Assembly: GCF_026017845.1 (NCBI RefSeq)
Contig: NZ_CP100416.1
Location: 1,030,553 to 1,094,552 of the forward strand
From: Amycolatopsis mediterranei
GTDB taxonomy: Bacteria; Actinomycetota; Actinomycetes; Mycobacteriales; Pseudonocardiaceae
Direction: 5' to 3'
DNA length: 64,000 bases
Positions 1 through 8,467 of this stretch are shown one piece after another. The notes under the pieces are model-generated. The model made no database searches. It worked only from the letters and a program-made list of their open reading frames with translations, and was not told where the DNA came from. Both the position numbers and the translations under genes were made by a program. Positions within the stretch are counted from its first letter, which is position 1. Every line of letters begins with the position of its first letter.

Positions 1-887
1 CCGGCCTTGCCGCCGGCCGCCGCGGCACCGGCGGCGGCCGCGCCCGCGGTGGCCGCGGTGGCCGCGCTCGCCTTCGCGGCGCCGATGGTGGCGAGGTAGC
101 CCAGCGCGGCGCCGCCGAGGACGATCGGGGCGATGATCGCGCGCAGCCCGCCGTTCACGTCGGCCAGCTCCGCGGCCAGCGCCCGGCACCGGTCGCACTC
201 GTCGAGGTGGCTCTCGACCTGGGCGCGTTCCCGTTTGGACAGCCCGTCGCGGGTCCACGCGCCGAGCCGCTCGGCGCAGGCGCGGCAGCGTTCCCCGGCG
301 TTCTCCTGCAGGTGGACCTGCAGATAGGCCTGGCGGAGCCCCTCGCGGGCGCGGTAGGCGAGCGCGGAGACTCCGTTCGCGGTCAGGCCCAGCAGCGGCG
401 CGACCTCGGCCGGGCTCTGCTGCTCGATCTCGGTGTGCCAGAGCACCGCCTGCCAGCGTTCGGGCAGCCGCGCGAACGCCTTGGCGGCCATCGTCCGCTC
501 GAGCCCGGCGACCGCGGTGTCGGAGAACGGCACGGTCAGCGCCTCGGCCGCGGCGCCGCCGACCTCGGTCATGTCCTCGTTGAGGTCGACCCGGCGCTCC
601 TTGCGGGTCCGGTCGTACGCGGTGTGACGCAGCGCGGTCAGCAGGTACGCCCGGAAGGCTGTGTCCGGGCCCTTGCCGCCACGGAGCGTGTCGAGCACCT
701 TGGCGAACGCCTCGGACACGAGATCGTCGGCTTCGGAGCTGGAGCGGGCCAGCTGGCGGGCCAGATTGCGGGCCGCGCCGGTGTGTCGTTCGTAGAGCGT
801 TCCGTACGACGCGATCTTCCCGGAGCGGACTTCCGCAATCAGCTCGGAGTCACTCTTTCCGCTGAGATCGGCGGGAACGGTGGACAC
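1..887 (-). CDS. ECF sigma factor fused to zinc-finger and membrane segment (partial)
   Basis: The gene reads leftward from GTG at 887, with GAGGAG 5 nt upstream, and runs off the window edge (295 codons seen). The N-terminal part is a sigma-70 region 2/region 4 pair of the ECF type: residues about 35-100 hold the region 2 helices and about 130-185 hold region 4 with its helix-turn-helix. Near residue 230 a HxxxCxxC motif (HLDECDRC) matches the zinc-binding anti-sigma motif. A hydrophobic segment near residue 250 and an Ala-rich stretch follow. In known ECF groups such C-terminal extensions hold the sigma factor in check at the membrane. Its target genes cannot be read from the sequence. Sigma assignment is firm; autoinhibition is inferred. 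Confidence 0.85.
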   Translation of the reverse strand, partial: MSTVPADLSGKSDSELIAEVRSGKIASYGTLYERHTGAARNLARQLARSSSEADDLVSEAFAKVLDTLRGGKGPDTAFRAYLLTALRHTAYDRTRKERRVDLNEDMTEVGGAAAEALTVPFSDTAVAGLERTMAAKAFARLPERWQAVLWHTEIEQQSPAEVAPLLGLTANGVSALAYRAREGLRQAYLQVHLQENAGERCRACAERLGAWTRDGLSKRERAQVESHLDECDRCRALAAELADVNGGLRAIIAPIVLGGAALGYLATIGAAKASAATAATAGAAAAGAAAAGGKA

Positions 888-1157
888 GGCACTCCTCGGT
901 CGGCTAAGGCCAGGACCTGCCATTACTGGCCGATCCCGGACGCGAGACCAGTGTGACTGACCCACCCCCGGCGGTCACGTCGTGGTGGGCGTGATGACTC
1001 CGACGGCGGAGCAAAATCACCCACCCCCGGGTCCGGCCGGGGAAAAGCTTCACGACAAAAACCGCGCAGTACGCGTCACGGTGCCCTTCGGGGTACGTCC
1101 TCATCGTGAAGCAAAGGACAAGATCGTTGCGAACCGGACGAAAGGGGCGGGTGGCCA
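888..1157. other. Divergent intergenic region between sigma factor and GGDEF-like gene
   Basis: This 270-nt gap separates two divergent genes. A 12-bp direct repeat, ACCCACCCCCGG, occurs at 960-971 and again at 1019-1030. On the strand of the sigma gene it reads CCGGGGGTGGGT. It may be a regulatory repeat upstream of the sigma factor. No small gene or RNA was recognised here. Confidence 0.35.
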
Positions 1158-2003
1158 GTGGATGTTCCGGCTGCGCGACCCGGCTCCGGTGACACCCCGC
1201 CGACGCCGGCCGAGCGGGACGCCTCCCTGCGCGCGCTGCGGGCCCGTTGGCGCACGGCCAGCCTCGCCGCGGGCTGGCGGTTCCCCAGCGACTGGGCCCT
1301 GCCCGAGGTCGACGCCGTCTGCGCGGCGGTGATGGCGAAGGGCCGCGTCGAAGCCGCCGAAACCGCGCTGGCCGGGCTGGCCAGGGCCCGGGCGGCGGCC
1401 GGTGCGGGGCTCGCGGAGACCCTCGCCGACCTCGCCGCGCTGCACGCCGTGCTCGGCCACGGCGGCGACGGGTTCGTCGCGCCGGACGTCGACGCCACGC
1501 CGGCGCGGCTGCTGCGGACCACCGCGCTGGCCTGGGCGGACGTCGCCACCGACCAGCTCGTGCACACCGAGGTCACCGACTCGCTGACCGGCCTGCCCAC
1601 GGCCGCCTACCTGCGCACCCGGCTCGCGGAGGTCTACCGCGCCGCCGTCGCGCGCGAGCGGCCGGCCGCCGAGGACCACGTGCTGCTCGTCGTCTCGCTC
1701 GACCTCACCGCCGTCGCCGGCTTCCCGCGGCTGACCGGGATGATCCTGGTGGCGGACGCGCTGCGGACGGTGTTCGACAGCGGGCAGAGCGTCGCTTCGC
1801 TGGGGCCGTCCGTCGTCGCGGCCCTGGTCCCGAAGGACGAGCGGCTCGCTTCGCACGGCGTCGCGCTGCGCAGGGCGTTGCACGAGCGGCTGTCGGTCGA
1901 CACCCAGCTGGCCGACATGGGCAGACCGCGCGTTTCGGCGGTGCGGTTGCCCGCCACCCACGAGCTCGCCTGCGACCTGCTGGCCCACTTGGCGCGCGCG
2001 TAG
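1158..2003 (+). CDS. Degenerate GGDEF-domain protein
   Basis: 281 aa, GTG start preceded by an AAAGGGG ribosome site. The N-terminal half (about 1-130) is Ala-rich and helical with no recognised domain. From about residue 139 DSLTGLP followed by a helix matches the opening motif of GGDEF (diguanylate cyclase) domains, and VVSLDL near 180 fits the next core strand. The catalytic GG[D/E]EF loop is not present where expected; SLGPSVVAAL occupies that position. The protein is therefore probably not an active cyclase and may sense or bind a nucleotide. It has no predicted membrane segment. The GGDEF-fold call rests on these short motifs. Confidence 0.7.
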   Translation: MDVPAARPGSGDTPPTPAERDASLRALRARWRTASLAAGWRFPSDWALPEVDAVCAAVMAKGRVEAAETALAGLARARAAAGAGLAETLADLAALHAVLGHGGDGFVAPDVDATPARLLRTTALAWADVATDQLVHTEVTDSLTGLPTAAYLRTRLAEVYRAAVARERPAAEDHVLLVVSLDLTAVAGFPRLTGMILVADALRTVFDSGQSVASLGPSVVAALVPKDERLASHGVALRRALHERLSVDTQLADMGRPRVSAVRLPATHELACDLLAHLARA

Positions 2004-2074
2004 AACACCGGAAGAGTCCGGTTCCGCCAGGACCCTTCCGACCGGGACCGGGCCGGTCATGATTTCCTGGTGCG

Positions 2075-3424
2075 GTGACCCGGACCGTATCCACCGACGT
2101 CGACGGCGAAGTCGCGGCCAGATCCCAGCACCGGCTGGCCCTGCGGAAGTCACTCGCCCGCCTGTCCGTCCGCCCGCGGTCGATCCTGATCCTGTCGGTG
2201 ATTCCGCTGGTCGCGATCGGGTACGGCATCTGGGGCTGGCAGCACGACTGGGTGCTCGGCGTCGACAGCGCGGTCTACCGGGCGGGCGCGTTGTCGCTGC
2301 TGCACGGCGACTCGCTCTACGACGCCAACACCCTGCCCGACGAGCCGTGGTGGGCGCTGCTGCCGTTCACCTACCCCCCGACGGCGGCGCTCATCTTCGT
2401 CCCGCTCGCCGCGTTCCCGACGCAGATCTCCTGGGGCCTGATCACCGCCGTCTCGCTGGGGGCGATGGCGCTGTCGATCCGCATCGCGATCGGCGCGCTG
2501 CCGCGGCCGTCCGCCGACGGGCCGCGCTGGTGGGCCTCCCCGGCCCGCTCGACCATCGTGTTCTTCCTGGTCTTCCTCGCCCTCGAGCCGGTGTGGCGGA
2601 CGATCTTCCTCGGCCAGATCAACCTGATCCTGATGGCCATGATCCTGCTGGACATGCTGGTCATCGGGTCCAGGGGGAGCCGCTGGGGCGGGGTGCTGGT
2701 CGGGGTCGCGGCGGCGATCAAGCTGACGCCCCTGGTGTTCCTCGGGCACCTGTTCATCACCGGGCGGCGCACGGACGCGATCCGCGGGTTCGCGACGTTC
2801 GTGCTGCTCCAGGGCCTGATGTTCCTGATCAACGCGCACGACGCGGCCAAGTACTGGACCGTCACGCTGCCGGACACCGGCCGGATCGGGCCGGTGCACT
2901 GGGCGGGCAACCAGTCGCTGAACGCGCTGATGAACCGGGCCACCGACCTCGCGCCGTGGGCGTCGAAGGCGGCGATGGGCATCGGGTTCCTGCTCGCGAT
3001 CCCGGCGCTGTGGCTGCTGATGCGCTTCCACCGCAAGGGCCAGGCGCTGGCCGCGCTGCTCGTCACCGCGTTCTGGACGCTGCTGATGTCGCCGATCTCC
3101 TGGACCCACCACTGGGTGTGGGTGATCCCGCTGATCGTGCTGCTGGTCTCCCGGCTGCCGAAGACCACCCCGAAGACGGCGTGGCGGCGCTGGGTCGGGA
3201 CCGGCCTGGTCGCGTTCGTGTTCGTCAGCTGCGTGCTGCTGATCCTGCCGAACGGCCGCAACGTCGAGCTGCACTGGAAGGTGTGGCAGAACGTCCTGGG
3301 GGACGCCTACATCCTGATGCCGGTCGTGCTGGCCTTCGCGCTCATCCTGCGGTGGGGCCTGATGCGGCGAGCGCGGAAGAGGGCCGCTGCGGACGAGCAT
3401 GTCGACGTCGAAGCCGCCGTCTGA
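2075..3424 (+). CDS. GT87 family polyprenol-phosphate-dependent mannosyltransferase-like membrane protein
   Basis: 449 aa, GTG start. A polytopic membrane protein with about ten hydrophobic segments. VDSAVYRAGA near residue 65 carries the Asp expected in the first extracytoplasmic loop of GT-C enzymes, and the later GQINLIL, AAIKLTPLVF and SWTHHWVWV motifs are typical of the GT87 (DUF2029) family. Characterised relatives (PimE and related enzymes) use polyprenyl-phosphate-mannose to extend envelope glycolipids. The gene overlaps the next one, a paralogue, by 26 bp, so the two are probably co-transcribed. The sugar acceptor is unknown. Confidence 0.85.
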   Translation: MTRTVSTDVDGEVAARSQHRLALRKSLARLSVRPRSILILSVIPLVAIGYGIWGWQHDWVLGVDSAVYRAGALSLLHGDSLYDANTLPDEPWWALLPFTYPPTAALIFVPLAAFPTQISWGLITAVSLGAMALSIRIAIGALPRPSADGPRWWASPARSTIVFFLVFLALEPVWRTIFLGQINLILMAMILLDMLVIGSRGSRWGGVLVGVAAAIKLTPLVFLGHLFITGRRTDAIRGFATFVLLQGLMFLINAHDAAKYWTVTLPDTGRIGPVHWAGNQSLNALMNRATDLAPWASKAAMGIGFLLAIPALWLLMRFHRKGQALAALLVTAFWTLLMSPISWTHHWVWVIPLIVLLVSRLPKTTPKTAWRRWVGTGLVAFVFVSCVLLILPNGRNVELHWKVWQNVLGDAYILMPVVLAFALILRWGLMRRARKRAAADEHVDVEAAV

Positions 3425-4607
3425 GGCGCGCACCGGCCGCTTTCTCGCCGGGGGTCTCGCGCTGCTCGTGCTGGCTTTCGGCGTGGTCGGCTGGCTGGCC
3501 GGGTGGCACCTCGGCGCGGACAGCGCCGTGTACCGCGCGGGCGCTTTGACGCTGCTGCACGGCGACCCGCTCTACACGCGGGACGTGCTGACGGCGCTGC
3601 CGGACTGGGTGCGCCTGCCGTTCACCTACACCCCGGCCGCCGCGCCGCTCTTCCTGCCGCTGGCTTTGGTTCCGTCCGGCCTGGTCTGGGGCGTGATCGC
3701 GTTTTTGTCGGTGGTCGGTCTTATGGTCGTCATCACGGTGGTTTCGTCGTCGCCGGGGGGTGCACCGCTTCTGGGAAGAAGCCGGTGGGCGCTGCCGGCG
3801 GGAACGGCCATCGCGCTGGGGCTGGAACCGGTGTGGAAGACGCTGTTCCTGGGCCAGATCAACTTGATACTGATGGCGTTCGTGGTGCTGGACGTCCTGG
3901 TGCTGTCCCAGCGCGAGTCGCGGTGGGCGGGCGTGCTGATCGGCGTGGCAGCGGCGATCAAGCTGACCCCGCTGATCTTCGTGCCGCACCTGTTCTTCAC
4001 GGGCCGGTGGAAGGACGGGCTGCGGGCCCTGGGCACGTTCGCGGCGCTCGAAGCGGCGATGTTCGCGGTCATCCCGGTCGACGCGGTGCGGTTCTGGCGG
4101 GATTCGGCGACCGACCCGACCCGGGTCGGGTCGGTGCACTGGATCTTCAACCAGTCGCTCAACGGGCTGGTCAACCGGGCCTCCGCGCTGGCTCCCTGGT
4201 CGCTGGCGGTGGCGGTCGGGGTGGCGGCGGTGCTCGCCGTGCCGTCGGTGTGGCTGGTCGTGCGGCTGCACCGGCGGGGCGAGGAGGCGGCGGCGTTGCT
4301 GGTGACGGCGTTCTACGGGCTGCTGCTGTCGCCCGTGTCGTGGTCGCACCACTGGGTCTGGTGCGTGCCCTTGCTCACGCTGCTGGTGGTGAAGGCGCGG
4401 TGGTGGGCCGCGGCGGCGGTCGCGCTGCTGTTCGTCTCCCAGATCGTGATGCTGGTGCCGAACGGCGGTGACCGGGAGTTCGGCTGGGGCCTGGGCTGGT
4501 CGGTCCTCGGCAACCTCTACGTGCTCGCGGCGGCCGCGGGGATCCTCGGCCTCGCGGCGCGTGAGCTACGGCTGGTCCGGCGGTCACCCCAGGTCGTCAC
4601 CGTTTAG
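3399..4607 (+). CDS. GT87 family membrane glycosyltransferase, tandem paralogue
   Basis: 402 aa, ATG start lying inside the 3' end of the preceding paralogue. It shares the same landmarks in the same order: ADSAVYRAGALTLLHGD, PFTYTPAAAPLF, FLGQINLILMAF, AAIKLTPLIF and SWSHHWVW. It has about ten transmembrane segments and lacks the roughly 30-residue N-terminal extension of its neighbour. Tandem duplication followed by divergence is the simplest reading. It is likely a polyprenol-phosphate-sugar-dependent transferase acting outside the membrane on an envelope glycolipid; the substrate is not determinable here. Confidence 0.85.
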   Translation: MSTSKPPSEARTGRFLAGGLALLVLAFGVVGWLAGWHLGADSAVYRAGALTLLHGDPLYTRDVLTALPDWVRLPFTYTPAAAPLFLPLALVPSGLVWGVIAFLSVVGLMVVITVVSSSPGGAPLLGRSRWALPAGTAIALGLEPVWKTLFLGQINLILMAFVVLDVLVLSQRESRWAGVLIGVAAAIKLTPLIFVPHLFFTGRWKDGLRALGTFAALEAAMFAVIPVDAVRFWRDSATDPTRVGSVHWIFNQSLNGLVNRASALAPWSLAVAVGVAAVLAVPSVWLVVRLHRRGEEAAALLVTAFYGLLLSPVSWSHHWVWCVPLLTLLVVKARWWAAAAVALLFVSQIVMLVPNGGDREFGWGLGWSVLGNLYVLAAAAGILGLAARELRLVRRSPQVVTV

Positions 4608-4620
4608 GCTGATCGGCGTT

Positions 4621-5805
4621 ATGGACAAACACACCGGTCTGCCCGTCGTGGGCATGGTGGGCGGCGGCCAGCTGGCCCGGATGACCCACCAGGCGGCGAT
4701 TTCCCTCGGCCAGTCCCTGCGCGTGCTCGCCGCGGGCGAGAACGAAGCCGCCGGGCTCGTCGCCGGCGACGTCACGCTGGGACACCACACGGACCTCGAC
4801 GCGCTGCGGAAGTTCGCGGCCTCGGTCGACGTGCTCACCTTCGACCACGAGCACGTCCCCGGTGAGCACCTGCTGACCCTCGCGATGGAGGGCTTCGTCA
4901 TCCGGCCCGCGCCGGCCGCGCTGGGCTTCGCGCAGAACAAGCTCGTGATGCGCGAGATGATGGCGGGCCTCGGCGTGCCGGGCCCGGCGTTCGCCGAGGT
5001 GTCCACTGTGGACGACGTGGTGGCCTTCGGCGGTGAGCACGGCTGGCCGGTGGTGCTCAAGGCGTCGACCGGCGGGTACGACGGCCGCGGCGTCTGGATG
5101 CTCGACACCGCCCAGCACGCCCGCGAGACCGTGCCGGAGCTGCTGGCCGCGGACACGGCGCTGCTGGTGGAGGCGAAGGTGGCGATGCGGCGGGAACTGT
5201 CCGCGCTCGTCGCCCGCTCGCCCTTCGGCCAGGGCGCGGCGTACCCGGTGGTCGAGACGGTGCAGACCGGCGGCATCAACACCGAGGTCCTCGCCCCGGC
5301 GCCGGGGCTGAACGACTCGCGGGTGCACGAGGCCCAGGACCTGGCGCTGCGGATCGCGGCGACGCTGGACGTCACCGGGCTGCTCGCGGTCGAGCTGTTC
5401 GAGACCGACACCGGGCTGCTGGTGAACGAGCTGGCGATGCGCCCGCACAACTCCGGCCACTGGACCATGGACGGCGCGCGCACGTCGCAGTTCGAGCAGC
5501 ACCTGCGGGCGGTGCTCGACTACCCGCTGGGCCGGACCGACCTGGTCGCGCCCGCGTGCGTGTCGGCGAACGTGCTGGGCGCGCCGGAGCTGCCGGCGAT
5601 GGGCCCGGACGAGCGGCTGCACCACCTGTTCGCGCGGTACCCGGAGGCCCGGGTGCACCTGTACGGCAAGCAGGAGCGGCCGGGCCGCAAGCTCGGGCAC
5701 GTCAACTTCACCGGCGAGCGCATGGAGGACCTGCGCCACCGCGCGCTGCTCTCGGCGCACTGGCTGTCCCACGCCGTCTGGCTCGACGGCTACGAAATCC
5801 ACTAG
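4621..5805 (+). CDS. purK: N5-carboxyaminoimidazole ribonucleotide synthetase PurK
   Basis: 394 aa. ATG at 4621 was chosen because the preceding in-frame codons overlap the upstream gene and show no family similarity. PurK performs ATP-dependent carboxylation of AIR to N5-CAIR in purine synthesis. [11 protein letters not shown] at the N-terminus is the PurK signature. TFDHEHVP near residue 78, [13 protein letters not shown] in the ATP-grasp lid, and [26 protein letters not shown] near residues 260-285 (metal/ATP ligands) are all intact, and length is normal. purE follows after 10 nt, so the two form an operon. A TAGGCT -10-like box ends 9 nt before the ATG. Confidence 0.97.
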   Translation: MDKHTGLPVVGMVGGGQLARMTHQAAISLGQSLRVLAAGENEAAGLVAGDVTLGHHTDLDALRKFAASVDVLTFDHEHVPGEHLLTLAMEGFVIRPAPAALGFAQNKLVMREMMAGLGVPGPAFAEVSTVDDVVAFGGEHGWPVVLKASTGGYDGRGVWMLDTAQHARETVPELLAADTALLVEAKVAMRRELSALVARSPFGQGAAYPVVETVQTGGINTEVLAPAPGLNDSRVHEAQDLALRIAATLDVTGLLAVELFETDTGLLVNELAMRPHNSGHWTMDGARTSQFEQHLRAVLDYPLGRTDLVAPACVSANVLGAPELPAMGPDERLHHLFARYPEARVHLYGKQERPGRKLGHVNFTGERMEDLRHRALLSAHWLSHAVWLDGYEIH

Positions 5806-5815
5806 GAGATCAGGT

Positions 5816-6313
5816 ATGGCGCCGCAGGTGGGCGTGATCATGGGCAGCGACTCGGACTGGCCGACGCTGGAGGCGGCGGGCGCGGCCCTGGACGAGTTCG
5901 GCGTCGAGTACGAGGTCGGCGTCTACTCGGCGCACCGCACCCCGCAGCGCATGCTCGACTACGCGACGTCGGCGGCGTCGCGCGGCCTTCGCGTGATCAT
6001 CGCGGGGGCGGGCGGCGCGGCCCACCTGCCCGGCATGGTGGCGTCGGCGACGGTGCTGCCGGTGATCGGCGTCCCGGTCCCGCTGAAGTACCTGGACGGC
6101 CTGGATTCCCTGCTGTCGATCGTCCAGATGCCGGCGGGCGTCCCGGTGGCCACGGTCTCGGTGGGCGGCGCCCGCAACGCGGGTCTCCTGGCGGTCCGCA
6201 TCCTGGCGGCGTCCGACGAGGGCCTGCGCGCGAAGATGGCGAAGTTCCAGGAGGACCTGGAGAAGCTGGTCCTGGACAAGGACGCGGCGCTGCGCGAGAA
6301 GACGGGCCACTGA
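5816..6313 (+). CDS. purE: N5-carboxyaminoimidazole ribonucleotide mutase PurE
   Basis: 165 aa, ATG start after AGGAGAT. Class I PurE interconverts N5-CAIR and CAIR, the step after Pur[10 protein letters not shown] near residue 10 and SAHRTP near residue 42 hold the substrate-binding Ser, Asp and catalytic His. [12 protein letters not shown] and PVIGVPVP complete the active site. Length and motif order are typical of the octameric bacterial enzyme. It is translated just after purK and is probably the last gene of that operon. Confidence 0.97.
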   Translation: MAPQVGVIMGSDSDWPTLEAAGAALDEFGVEYEVGVYSAHRTPQRMLDYATSAASRGLRVIIAGAGGAAHLPGMVASATVLPVIGVPVPLKYLDGLDSLLSIVQMPAGVPVATVSVGGARNAGLLAVRILAASDEGLRAKMAKFQEDLEKLVLDKDAALREKTGH

Positions 6314-6378
6314 TCGGTCCATTCGCGACCTCCTGTCCGGATTCCCCTCCGGCGTCCGGAAGAACCCGCTAAGGTCCG

Positions 6379-6397
6379 GACTCCGGTTTTCGGAGTC
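6379..6397 (+). terminator. Possible hairpin terminator after purE
   Basis: GACTCCG and CGGAGTC form a 7-bp stem around the five-base loop GTTTT, 65 nt after the purE stop and 26 nt before the next start. It is followed by TTCGGGTTC rather than a clear T run. It could equally be a leader hairpin of the downstream gene. Confidence 0.4.
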
Positions 6398-6422
6398 TTC
6401 GGGTTCTTCGAGAGGGCGTGAG

Positions 6423-7616
6423 ATGGCGGCTTCCCGGCCGGACGACGGTGTCGCGGTGCCCTGGCTCGCCGGGGTGGTCCTGGCGGGCATCGGTGCGGGG
6501 CTGGCCGTCGTCGCGCTGACGTTCCCCTGGATTTCGGTCCGGACCGGCCCGCGGACCTCGTCGTTCACGCTGGCGGTGACGAGCATCGAGCGCCAGGGCC
6601 CGACGTTCGCGGTGCTCCTGGTGCTCACCGGGGTGGGCGCGGCGGTCGCCTTCGCGGCCGCGCGCAGGCGGACGGGGATCCGGTGGCTGCTGGTCGTGGT
6701 GTGCGCGCCGGTGCCGGCCCTGTCGGCGCTGTTCGTCGGGTTGCGGGCCAATGCGGCCGACCTGGGTTCGAGCCTGCCGTCCGCGGGGCTGGACCCGGCC
6801 CGGCCGGACCTCTTGGTGACGCCCGCCCAGGGGCTGGTGTTCTACACGGGAGGTCTGCTGTTCCTCGGCCTGGGCGTGGCCATCGCGGGCGTCCCGGCGG
6901 CAACGCGCATCCCGATGGCCCCGGCCACCGCCCCGCCACCAGCGCGCCGAACCCCCGCGGTGCGGCTGACGGCGCTGGTCCTGGCGGTCCCGCTGGTGGT
7001 GCTGTCCCAGGCCCTCCCGTGGTTCGAGATCGACAACACGGAGGGCGACCTCCCGGCGGTCGTCACCGGCTGGCCCGCGATTTACCGGGTGGGGCTGATC
7101 GCCACGTTGGTGTTGCTGGTGGCAACGGCCCTGACCACGGGCTGGCGCCGAGCCACCCTGCGCACAACGGCCCTGTACGTATGTGGCGGCTTGTACGGGG
7201 TGTTGTTGATCAACGCGTGGTTGCTGTGGGACCCGACCGGCATCGCCAACCGCGTCAGCGCCCAGCGCGACGAGCTGGCGCTGGGCATGGGCTACTTCGC
7301 GGCACTGGTGGCAGTACCGCTGCTGGCGGTGGTGGTGGGGCCGCGCATCACACAGGAACCGGACACCGAGCCGGCGGTCGACCCGGAGCCTGGCGAAGAG
7401 CTGGCGGCCGAGGGGCAGGCCGGGCCGGATTCGCGGGCGGAACTGGAGCCGGGAGCGAAGTCGAAGCTGGGCATAGAGATGGCGACCGAGCCCCGGACTG
7501 AGTCGGCGCCCGGTGCGGGCCCGGCGGCCGAGGCGCAGGCTGGGCCGCTGCCCGCCGCGAAGCCGGCGGAGCTCGAGCGCGAGACCGGGCCGAAACAGGA
7601 AGGCGCCGAGGCGTGA
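6423..7616 (+). CDS. Multi-pass membrane protein with Ala/Pro/Glu-rich cytoplasmic tail, unknown function
   Basis: 397 aa, ATG start with GAGGG upstream. Residues 1-300 contain about seven or eight hydrophobic segments in two similar halves: each half opens with a segment followed by FPWISV or LPWFEI, suggesting an internal duplication. Residues 300-397 are a low-complexity tail rich in Ala, Pro, Glu and Gly in which blocks such as AEGQAGP and AEAQAGP recur. No enzymatic motif was recognised. It overlaps the next gene by 4 bp (GTGA), so the two are translationally coupled. Confidence 0.65.
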   Translation: MAASRPDDGVAVPWLAGVVLAGIGAGLAVVALTFPWISVRTGPRTSSFTLAVTSIERQGPTFAVLLVLTGVGAAVAFAAARRRTGIRWLLVVVCAPVPALSALFVGLRANAADLGSSLPSAGLDPARPDLLVTPAQGLVFYTGGLLFLGLGVAIAGVPAATRIPMAPATAPPPARRTPAVRLTALVLAVPLVVLSQALPWFEIDNTEGDLPAVVTGWPAIYRVGLIATLVLLVATALTTGWRRATLRTTALYVCGGLYGVLLINAWLLWDPTGIANRVSAQRDELALGMGYFAALVAVPLLAVVVGPRITQEPDTEPAVDPEPGEELAAEGQAGPDSRAELEPGAKSKLGIEMATEPRTESAPGAGPAAEAQAGPLPAAKPAELERETGPKQEGAEA

Positions 7617-8467
7617 ACCGGAAGCGGAAACCGGCCGTTGCCGGGCGGGGGACTTCGCTCCGGCCGCCCGCTCGGCGGCCGAACCGGGGACTCGCCTGGT
7701 GGCGGGGGCTGGGGCGCGCGCCGAAATGGCTTCTTGCCACCGTGACTCCGCTGGTGCTGGCCGTCGCCGTGCCCGGGGTTGCTCCGCTTGTTGCCGACCG
7801 GGCTCGGGACCTCTTCTCCGATGATGTCCTCTCCGCCCGCGGGGAGAGCTACCCGGAGCTGGTCGCCGGGCAGTACTGGGCCACCGATGCCGTGCTCGGG
7901 GAGCTTGCCTCCAGCCGGGTTCTCGATGAGGTGCGGCAGCACACCCACGCCCAGCTGGGGACCTCCGGGCAGCAAGTCACCCTGGAAAGCCACCGCGCCG
8001 GGCGGATCGACCTCGAGAGCATCACCGCCGTCGTCGAGGAGCGGCACGATCCACTGGGCGGGACCGCCTTCGTGGCCGATCCTCAAGGCAGTGAGGAGAC
8101 CGCCCTCGTCGAGTTCCGGCTCGATTCCGGAGCCGGCGCCGAAATCCCCGCCCTGGTTCCGGGGGACGGCGCCGGTGCGCGGCCCTACCTCTCCGACGGC
8201 AAGATCCGGTTCGTCGAGCAGGGCAAGCCGGAGCACCTGGTGATCCGCGCGAAGACCGAACATTGCTTCTGCCTCTGGCGCGTCCGCATCGAGTACTCCT
8301 ACCGCGGCGGCAAGCACACCCTCGTCGTGCCGCCCGCCGGGCAACCCGCCTTCGCGACCACCGCGTGGGGACCGCACAAAGTCGAGTACAACATGCGCAT
8401 CGAAGGCGCTCAGCGGTACGACTGCGTGGCCCAGCCCGAGACCTGCCGGTTCAAGCCCACGTCCTAG
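7613..8467 (+). CDS. Single-pass membrane-anchored protein, unknown function
   Basis: 284 aa, GTG start overlapping the previous stop (GTGA). A very basic N-terminus (residues 1-40, many Arg and Lys) precedes one hydrophobic segment at about 42-62. The rest (about 220 residues) looks extracytoplasmic. It contains four cysteines, two close together as HCFCLW near 218 and two near the C-terminus (DCVAQPETC), which could form disulfides. No family was recognised. Coupling to the multi-pass protein upstream suggests a joint membrane complex. Its last 4 bp overlap the convergent acyl-CoA synthetase gene. Confidence 0.6.
   Translation: MNRKRKPAVAGRGTSLRPPARRPNRGLAWWRGLGRAPKWLLATVTPLVLAVAVPGVAPLVADRARDLFSDDVLSARGESYPELVAGQYWATDAVLGELASSRVLDEVRQHTHAQLGTSGQQVTLESHRAGRIDLESITAVVEERHDPLGGTAFVADPQGSEETALVEFRLDSGAGAEIPALVPGDGAGARPYLSDGKIRFVEQGKPEHLVIRAKTEHCFCLWRVRIEYSYRGGKHTLVVPPAGQPAFATTAWGPHKVEYNMRIEGAQRYDCVAQPETCRFKPTS

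Noticed and set aside
2150..3433. Long minus-strand open frame opposite the first GT87 gene
   Set aside because: The product is rich in Arg, Gln, Asp and His and is the antisense shadow of a clear membrane protein; long shadows are common in high-G+C DNA.
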